Source of the DNA: an uncultured Erysipelotrichaceae bacterium
GTDB lineage: Bacteria > Bacillota_I > Bacilli_A > RFN20 > CAG-288
Assembly: GCA_902771745.1 (NCBI GenBank)
Contig: CACXYG010000029.1
Span: forward strand, 10,893-20,425
Direction of reading: 5' to 3'
DNA length: 9,533 nt
Below are positions 1 through 5,304 of this stretch, in pieces (the stretch's first letter is position 1; each line of letters begins with the position of its first letter). The position numbers were made by a program, and so were the translations under genes. The notes beneath the pieces were generated by a model. That model made no database searches and was not told the DNA's origin. It was given only the letters and a program-made list of their open reading frames with translations.

Positions 1-1
1 T

Positions 2-601
2 GAACTGGTCAATTCCAACATTCCAACGGTCACCATCGACTACATCTTCTCTTCTGCCACGGCGATCATGTCTGATAACATCGCCGGCGAAGAAAAACTG
101 GTTGATTATGTCGCCGCTATGGGACATAGAAGAATTGCTTTCATTCATGGTGAAAACACCGATGTTACCAGAAAGAGACTCTCTGGTTTCTCTCAGGGTA
201 TGATCAAAAACGGCGTTGAAATCCGCCCAGAATACATCATCGAAGGTATCTTCCATGATCCGAAAGCTTCTGGCAGAGCAACCAAGGCCTTATTGCAGTT
301 AGACCCTCGCCCTACTTGTATCTTCTATCCTGATGATATTTCCTTATTCGGTGGTATCACCGCCTTGAATCAGTATGGTCTGAAAATACCGGATGATATC
401 TCAGTTGTCGGTTATGATGGTGCCAATATCACCCGAGTCTATCGTCCAACCATCACCACCTATGTGCAGAACTCTGATGAACTTGGTAAGCAGGCCGCTC
501 AGTGCCTGATCAACGAAATTGATGATCAGTACTTCCCCATCATGCCACATTATGTCACTGGCCATGTCCAGGAAGGTGAAACGGTCAAAAAGATCAATTA
601 A
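2..601 (+). CDS. LacI-family transcriptional regulator, 3' part (N-terminus outside window)
   Basis: The frame is open from the left edge and ends at TAA (599-601), giving 199 residues of the effector-binding and dimerisation region of a LacI/GalR-type repressor. The first in-frame ATG (base 68) is internal: residues upstream of it already match the family (I-P-T-V-T-I-D, then D-N-I-A-G around fragment residues 25-29). Other family marks are M-G-H-R-R-I-A-F-I-H-G, V-T-R-K-R-L-S-G-F, and near the end P-D-D-I-S-V-V-G-Y-D (about 130-139). The helix-turn-helix, roughly the first third, lies off the window, so DNA specificity cannot be read here. The gene faces the beta-glucosidase operon tail to tail. 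By context it probably senses a beta-glucoside or its product and controls the divergent promoters near 7.8-7.97 kb; that assignment is inference. The family call is secure. Confidence 0.93.
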   Translation, partial: ELVNSNIPTVTIDYIFSSATAIMSDNIAGEEKLVDYVAAMGHRRIAFIHGENTDVTRKRLSGFSQGMIKNGVEIRPEYIIEGIFHDPKASGRATKALLQLDPRPTCIFYPDDISLFGGITALNQYGLKIPDDISVVGYDGANITRVYRPTITTYVQNSDELGKQAAQCLINEIDDQYFPIMPHYVTGHVQEGETVKKIN

Positions 602-607
602 CATTCA

Positions 608-637
608 AAATGGCTAAGTCTTGAGGCTTAGCCATTT
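608..637. terminator. Bidirectional hairpin terminator between convergent genes
   Basis: AAATGGCTAAG (608-618) pairs perfectly with CTTAGCCATTT (627-637). A T-G wobble (619/626) and a C-G pair (620/625) extend the stem to 13 bp with a 4-nt TTGA loop. The stem ends are A/T-rich on both sides, giving a short T run for each direction, although neither has a long U tract. It sits directly after the regulator stop (601). On the minus strand it contains the stop codon of the GH1 gene (628-630), so one hairpin probably serves both transcripts. Confidence 0.8.
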
Positions 638-1971
638 CTAGTTTCGGTAATTAAGTTTTTATAGGTGTAGAAGGAGTCTTTCTTAACACGTTTTAAACCA
701 TGTTCATAATCGATATAAACAAGACCAAAGCGTTTGCTGTAACCATAAGCCCACTCGAAGTTATCTTCTAATGACCAATAGTAATAGCCGATGACATCAA
801 TGCCATCTTTGATGGCTCTTTTTAATTGAGAGAAGTATTCCAGGATGAATTTGCTACGATTTGGATCGTGAACTTTGTCATCTTCTAGCTGATCATCATA
901 GCAGACACCATTTTCGGAGATGACGATTGGAAGATGGTATCTCTGATAGAAGTATTTTGGTCCATAATAGAGGACTTTTGGTCTAGCTCTCAACCAATCA
1001 AAGGAAGTGATCTCTTCTTCTTTGACAAGATTTTGCATGCTGATATTACCATTCTCGTCTTTGGCAAAATAGTTACCTGAATAGATGTTGATATCGATGC
1101 GATCTGGTTTGGCTAGTTTGATCGTCATCATATCTTCTTTCGAGAAGGTGACATCTTGACTAGCTGCTAAAGCTAGATAGTCTGCTGGATATCTTCCAAA
1201 ATAGAGAGGGTCAGTATAGATGACAGTGTTATAGAATTCATTTTCGTTTTTCGGACTCTCGAAGGTGTGATTGTAGCAATAATCTTCTAATTCCCTATCT
1301 TCAACAAGAGGGATGTTGATAGAGAACGTATTGACAAAGGTCACAACACATTTCGGGTTAATTCCTTTTAAGATCTGATAGGCTTTGGCATGGCATAGTA
1401 AGACGTGATGCGTAGCCAGAATCATCTCTTTTAGTGAGGCATGTATCTTAGGAGCGTGCTCTCTTCCACTATAGCCTAGACCGATGAAACACTGTGGTTC
1501 ATTAAATGTGATCCAGGTCTTGATTTTATTCTTGAACTCTTTTGCGACCACTTCTACATACTTGGCATAATAATCCACAATCTCCGGGTTGGTGAATCCA
1601 CCTTTATCCTGCAAGAACTGTGGTAAATCCCAGTGGTAGAGGGTGACAACAGGTTCCATACCATATTGCAAAATACAATCGACGACTCTCTGATAAAACT
1701 CAATTCCTTTATGATTAACTCTCCCGTTTTTATCCAGGATGCGACACATCGAGAAGGAGAAACGGAAGGACTGAATACCCAGTTCTTTTGCCAACTGGAT
1801 GTCTTCTTCATATCTGTGGTAGAAATCAGTGGCGATATCACCATTGCTCTTATCACTGATATTGCCATCACTATGGCTTAATGTATCCCAGATAGAAGGG
1901 AGCTTATCATCTTCTTGATAAGCCCCTTCTACTTGATAGGAAGAAATACCTGTACCAAATTCAAATTTCAT
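628..1971 (-). CDS. GH1 family beta-glucosidase, cytoplasmic
   Basis: A 447-residue glycoside hydrolase family 1 protein of normal length without a signal peptide. It should hydrolyse cellobiose or other beta-glucosides inside the cell with retention of configuration. Visible motifs: N-terminal S-Y-Q-V-E-G (11-16, sugar-binding Gln13), H-W-D-L-P (113-117), acid/base T-F-N-E-P (Glu158), nucleophile I-S-E-N-G (Glu353), and W-S-L-E-D-N-F-E-W (399-407). Glu406-Trp407 is the -1 subsite pair typical of enzymes acting on free sugars; the Ser/Lys/Tyr phosphate-binding signature of 6-phospho-beta-glucosidases is absent, matching ABC uptake. It is the last gene of the operon, 3 nt after the MalG-like permease. 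Its ribosome binding site AAAGGA (1978-1983) lies in that gene's last codons and is weaker than those upstream. Oddities: the usual R-F-S-I-S-W-x-R-I motif reads R-F-S-F-S-M-C-R-I (70-78), and the late S-A-Y-W-Y-K motif reads S-F-Y-T-Y-K. Exact substrate is uncertain. Confidence 0.95.
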   Translation of the reverse strand: MKFEFGTGISSYQVEGAYQEDDKLPSIWDTLSHSDGNISDKSNGDIATDFYHRYEEDIQLAKELGIQSFRFSFSMCRILDKNGRVNHKGIEFYQRVVDCILQYGMEPVVTLYHWDLPQFLQDKGGFTNPEIVDYYAKYVEVVAKEFKNKIKTWITFNEPQCFIGLGYSGREHAPKIHASLKEMILATHHVLLCHAKAYQILKGINPKCVVTFVNTFSINIPLVEDRELEDYCYNHTFESPKNENEFYNTVIYTDPLYFGRYPADYLALAASQDVTFSKEDMMTIKLAKPDRIDINIYSGNYFAKDENGNISMQNLVKEEEITSFDWLRARPKVLYYGPKYFYQRYHLPIVISENGVCYDDQLEDDKVHDPNRSKFILEYFSQLKRAIKDGIDVIGYYYWSLEDNFEWAYGYSKRFGLVYIDYEHGLKRVKKDSFYTYKNLITETRNG

Positions 1972-1974
1972 GCT

Positions 1975-2871
1975 TTATCCTTTGACAGCACCAGAAGTGA
2001 GGTTCTTGATGATGGCTCTGGAGAAGATGAGATAGACGATGACAACTGGGATGACAGCGATGGTCAACAACATATAGATCTGACCTTTATCGAAGGTATC
2101 TGGAGAAGAGGCGGAAAGCTGAGCAATGATCAAAGGAATGGTCTTCAATTCGCGGTCGTTGATCAACATGGATGGTGTGAAGTAGTTGTTCCAGTTGCCG
2201 ACATAAGCGAAGATGAACTGAACTGCCAAGGCTGGTTTGATGATCGGAAGAACAATCTTATGGAAGATACCGAGTTCTGATGTGCCATCAACACGAGCGG
2301 CTTCAATAACTTCCATTGGAAGGACGGATTCTAGATATTGCTTCATATAGAAGTAGGTGACCGGAGAAGCGATAGCAGGAAGGATAAGAATCATATAGTT
2401 ATCCGTCAAGTTGTGTTCGATACAGAACATGACAAGACCCATGGCAGCAACCTGCGTTGGAATCATCATGATGGCGAGAATGAAGGTCTCAATAATCTTT
2501 CTACCTTTGAAGCGATAGATGTGAGTAGCAAAGGCGGTCAAGGCGGAGAAATAGACCGTCAATGTGGCATTGACCAAAGCGATTAAAATAGAGTTGAGAA
2601 CGCCACGAAGAAGAGGGATGTTCTGATTTGCGAATAAGTTTCTCCAGTTGGTAGCAAAGTAGGTACCAAACCACCAGTGGAAACCTTTCATGATATCAGG
2701 AGAAGAGTGAGAGCAATTGACTAAAAGGATATAGAATGGGAAGAGACAGACAATCGTTAAGAGAATCAAAATGATATAGACGACAGTTCTATGAACGGCC
2801 AAAGAGACCTTTTCATTTTTTAACTTCTTTTCTTTGACAGTGGGAAGTTTAACAGCTTGAGCTTTACTCAT
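1975..2871 (-). CDS. Carbohydrate ABC transporter permease, MalG type
   Basis: A 298-residue inner membrane permease of the MalG/LacG/UgpE class (binding-protein-dependent transport, CUT1 family). About six hydrophobic segments are visible, at roughly 28-50, 90-115, 126-150, 158-178, 213-230 and 266-288. The cytoplasmic EAA loop, which docks on the ATPase, is at about 187-215: E-V-I-E-A-A-R-V-D-G followed by I-V-L-P-I-I-K-P. The C-terminus L-T-S-G-A-V-K-G is typical of the class. Start choice: an ATG 18 nt further upstream (2889) has no ribosome binding site, whereas the ATG at 2871 is preceded by a full AAGGAGG (2880-2886) at 8 nt. The gene then overlaps the MalF-like gene by 8 nt (ATGAGTAA, start and stop shared), which indicates translational coupling. 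It pairs with the MalF-like protein to form the sugar channel. Substrate is inferred from the neighbouring enzymes. Confidence 0.95.
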   Translation of the reverse strand: MSKAQAVKLPTVKEKKLKNEKVSLAVHRTVVYIILILLTIVCLFPFYILLVNCSHSSPDIMKGFHWWFGTYFATNWRNLFANQNIPLLRGVLNSILIALVNATLTVYFSALTAFATHIYRFKGRKIIETFILAIMMIPTQVAAMGLVMFCIEHNLTDNYMILILPAIASPVTYFYMKQYLESVLPMEVIEAARVDGTSELGIFHKIVLPIIKPALAVQFIFAYVGNWNNYFTPSMLINDRELKTIPLIIAQLSASSPDTFDKGQIYMLLTIAVIPVVIVYLIFSRAIIKNLTSGAVKG

Positions 2872-4039
2872 GGTTGTTTCCTCCTTCATTGATAGGTTCG
2901 CTGACCTGAGCGTCTTTCAGCCATCTCATTCTGGCCTTACGAGCTCTGGCTTCCTGCTTGATGACGTTGTTGGTTGGAATCATAACCTTGAAGATGATGA
3001 TGGATAAGACACCAGTAAGCAAGAACAAGAGAACAGAGACAGCGCCCGCCACACCATAATTCTTACTAGAAGTGATAAGACTATATAAGTACATCATAAT
3101 GGTCATAGCAGACTGATCTGGGCCACCCTTAGAGGCGGTGTAGATCTGCGCGACATCGAATAACTGAATACCACCGATAAGAGAGGTGATGAGAACATAC
3201 ACGAAGATAGGAAGTAATAATGGGAAGGTGATATGCCAGAAGGTCTTGGTACCCGAAGAGCCATCAAGACGAGCGGATTCAAAGATTGACTCATCGATGC
3301 CCATGATACCAGACATCAACAAGATGGTCGTATTACCAAACCACATCAACCAGTTGATAAAGGCGATGATACCTCTTGTCCAACCTGCCGATTCGGCAAA
3401 CTTGATTGGGGATAAGCCCAAGGATCCTAAGATTTGATTGACAGGACCAGTCAAGGAGAAGAGCATTAAGAACAACATACCAAACGCGCTGGCCATGACT
3501 AAGTTTGGCATATACATGACGGCTTTGAAGAAGCCGCCCATTTTCAATTTCAATCTCGCATCTGTAAACCAGATTGCTAATAATAAAGAAATGATAATTT
3601 GAGGAATAAAACCACAAATCCAAATCAGCATTGTATTACCGAAATACTTCCAAGTATAGGAATCGGATAAGACTTCTGCATAATTGGCAAAGCCATTAGG
3701 ATTTGGACCGACTTGAATAAGTCCGCCTTGACCATAGTAGTATTCTGTAAAGGAGAAGACAATCGTCTGAATCAATGGATAAAAAGAGAAGACGGCGAAG
3801 ATGACAAAGAACGGAATCAAGAAGATATAGCCATACTTGCCATAAGAGACCATCTTATGTCTCTTCTTGTTGGCTTTGACACCAGTAAACTTTTCCTTCA
3901 CCTTCCACAACATCTGACCAAACCAGTTCAGATTGGCAAAGTTATCATCAACCTGTTCTTCTTCTAATCCTTCAACAAGAACATCTTTGATATTCTCGTT
4001 GTTTTCTGGTGGAGTCATGTTTTTTTCTTGGTTTTCCAT
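2864..4039 (-). CDS. Carbohydrate ABC transporter permease, MalF type, with long charged tails
   Basis: A 391-residue inner membrane permease of the MalF/LacF/UgpA class, the partner of the MalG-like subunit. The first membrane segment begins only near residue 70 (Y-G-Y-I-F-L-I-P-F-F), followed by segments near 133-157, 175-195, 224-245, 275-295 and 330-350. The EAA loop is at about 249-277 (E-S-I-F-E-S-A-R-L-D-G, then I-T-F-P-L-L-L-P), with Ser in place of the first Ala. The protein is longer than usual for the class, with about 69 residues before the first membrane segment and about 40 after the last. Residues 1-40 are acidic (11 Asp/Glu, 2 Lys), and 41-70 are basic. The start ATG has AGGAGGT (4046-4052) at 6 nt, and this ribosome binding site begins inside the TAG stop of the ATPase gene. 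The out-of-frame ATG 5 nt upstream is not used. Substrate follows from context. Confidence 0.94.
   Translation of the reverse strand: MENQEKNMTPPENNENIKDVLVEGLEEEQVDDNFANLNWFGQMLWKVKEKFTGVKANKKRHKMVSYGKYGYIFLIPFFVIFAVFSFYPLIQTIVFSFTEYYYGQGGLIQVGPNPNGFANYAEVLSDSYTWKYFGNTMLIWICGFIPQIIISLLLAIWFTDARLKLKMGGFFKAVMYMPNLVMASAFGMLFLMLFSLTGPVNQILGSLGLSPIKFAESAGWTRGIIAFINWLMWFGNTTILLMSGIMGIDESIFESARLDGSSGTKTFWHITFPLLLPIFVYVLITSLIGGIQLFDVAQIYTASKGGPDQSAMTIMMYLYSLITSSKNYGVAGAVSVLLFLLTGVLSIIIFKVMIPTNNVIKQEARARKARMRWLKDAQVSEPINEGGNNHE
2880..2886 (-). promoter_or_regulatory. Ribosome binding site that fixes the MalG-like start
   Basis: AAGGAGG on the minus strand, 8 nt upstream of the ATG at 2871. It lies inside the 3' coding end of the MalF-like gene. 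It decides the start in favour of the inner ATG over the one at 2889. Confidence 0.85.
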
Positions 4040-4045
4040 ATCATG

Positions 4046-4053
4046 ACCTCCTA
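4046..4053 (-). promoter_or_regulatory. Stop/ribosome-binding-site fusion TAGGAGGT at the ATPase-MalF junction
   Basis: The same arrangement as at the previous junction: the TAG stop of the ATPase gene (4051-4053) supplies the first bases of AGGAGGT, 6 nt before the permease ATG. Confidence 0.85.
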
Positions 4054-5289
4054 GAAGAGAGCTTCTTCAGTTTCAGGATTGAAGAGATGGACTCTCTTTT
4101 GGCTAAAGTTGACTGTGACCGTATCACCAGTCTGAATGTTCTTGTCACTTGGGAATCTCGCGACCATATCAATACCACCAAATGGGGCGTGGATATAGTA
4201 TTCGTTACCAAGAAGTTCCGCTAAGCGAACAGTAACAGTGAAGTTAGCATCCGGATGTTCACTGCCTCTTACACTATCGGCATTGTGAATATTCTCCGGG
4301 CGTAAACCTAAAATGACGTGTTCAGGAATGACCTTACCGGCGAGAAGTTCATCAGGAATACGTAAAGTTTCACCACTGGCGAAGGTGACAACACCATCCT
4401 TATAAGTGACATCAAAGAAATTCATACTTGGAGAGCCGATGAAACCAGCGACAAACTTGTTGACTGGATGATTGAAGACTTCAATTGGTGTACCGATCTG
4501 CTGGACATAACCATCTTTCATAATGACGATACGAGATGCCATTGTCATAGCTTCTGTCTGGTCATGAGTAACATAGATGGTAGTAGCATTGAGTTTACGA
4601 TGTAAGGAAACAATTTCACTTCTCATCTGGACTCTGAGTTTGGCATCCAAGTTACTTAATGGTTCATCCATGAGGAGGACTTTTGCATGCTTGACGATTG
4701 CACGTCCTAAAGCGACTCTCTGTCTTTGACCACCAGATAAGGCTTTTGGCTTTCTATCCAAGAGAGTTTCAATCTGTAAGATCTTGGCTGCAGCCATGAC
4801 ACGTCTATCAATTTCAGCCTTGTTGAGATGCATGATCTTCAACGGATAGGCTAAGTTATTGTAGACAGTCATATGTGGATATAAGGCATAGGACTGGAAG
4901 ACCATAGCGATACCTCTATCCTTCGGGGCGACATCGTTCATGTAGTCGCCATCGATGAATAAGTTACCACCAGAGATATCTTCTAAGCCGGCGATCATAC
5001 GGAGGGTAGTAGATTTACCACAACCGGATGGGCCGACAAAGACGATGAATTCATGCTGCTTGATATCGATGGAGAAATCATGAACAGCGTGGAAGCCATT
5101 ATCATAGATCTTATTGATGTTCTGTAAGGCGACATAGACACCCTCAGGGGCATCTTTGCCTAACTCTTCATCTCTCTTTTTGGCTTCATCCTGAAGCTTT
5201 TTACCTAAGGCTTTGGCTTCTCTTTCCTGCTTTTTCTTTTCAAAATAGTTTTTGAATGGATTTTTGCTCGTTTTCTTTTCTTCAGACAT
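4051..5289 (-). CDS. msmK: Sugar ABC transporter ATP-binding protein, MsmK/UgpC/MalK type, with N-terminal extension
   Basis: A 412-residue ATPase that powers CUT1-type sugar import. In order: a charged extension (1-50), the nucleotide-binding domain from about V51, and C-terminal TOBE/regulatory domains from about 285. Motifs: Walker A G-P-S-G-C-G-K-S-T (86-94), Q-loop Gln132 (V-F-Q-S-Y-A-L-Y-P-H), signature L-S-G-G-Q-R-Q-R (184-191), Walker B V-L-L-M-D-E-P (204-210), D-loop S-N-L-D-A-K, H-loop His242, and L-G-L-R-P-E (327-332). All catalytic elements are intact. Such ATPases usually start a few residues before the N-I-N-K-I-Y-type strand. Here about 50 extra residues rich in Lys/Glu precede it, and no other in-frame ATG occurs before residue 99, so the AGGAGG-led start (site 5298-5303, spacer 8 nt) is firm. 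Many Bacillota share one unlinked MsmK among several importers; this operon carries its own. The symbol is a family name; ugpC would serve equally. Confidence 0.95.
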   Translation of the reverse strand: MSEEKKTSKNPFKNYFEKKKQEREAKALGKKLQDEAKKRDEELGKDAPEGVYVALQNINKIYDNGFHAVHDFSIDIKQHEFIVFVGPSGCGKSTTLRMIAGLEDISGGNLFIDGDYMNDVAPKDRGIAMVFQSYALYPHMTVYNNLAYPLKIMHLNKAEIDRRVMAAAKILQIETLLDRKPKALSGGQRQRVALGRAIVKHAKVLLMDEPLSNLDAKLRVQMRSEIVSLHRKLNATTIYVTHDQTEAMTMASRIVIMKDGYVQQIGTPIEVFNHPVNKFVAGFIGSPSMNFFDVTYKDGVVTFASGETLRIPDELLAGKVIPEHVILGLRPENIHNADSVRGSEHPDANFTVTVRLAELLGNEYYIHAPFGGIDMVARFPSDKNIQTGDTVTVNFSQKRVHLFNPETEEALF

Positions 5290-5297
5290 ATCCGTGT

Positions 5298-5304
5298 CCT
5301 CCTA
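5298..5304 (-). promoter_or_regulatory. Stop/ribosome-binding-site fusion TAGGAGG at the GH94-ATPase junction
   Basis: On the minus strand TAGGAGG combines the TAG stop of the phosphorylase gene (5302-5304) with the AGGAGG ribosome binding site of the ATPase gene, 8 nt before its ATG. Terminating ribosomes therefore sit on the next initiation site, which favours coupled translation. Confidence 0.85.

Noticed and set aside
68..601. Reading the LacI-type gene as a complete short protein starting at base 68
   Set aside because: The frame is open to the left edge and the upstream residues match the family, so the ATG is internal and the gene is simply cut by the window.
1915..2280. Open frame of 121 codons on the plus strand opposite the MalG-like and GH1 genes
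   Set aside because: It lies antisense to two well-supported genes, has no ribosome binding site, and its very acidic, low-complexity sequence resembles no protein family.
2872..2889. Six extra N-terminal residues for the MalG-like permease from the ATG at 2889
   Set aside because: No ribosome binding site precedes it, and the AAGGAGG belonging to the ATG at 2871 would fall inside the coding region.
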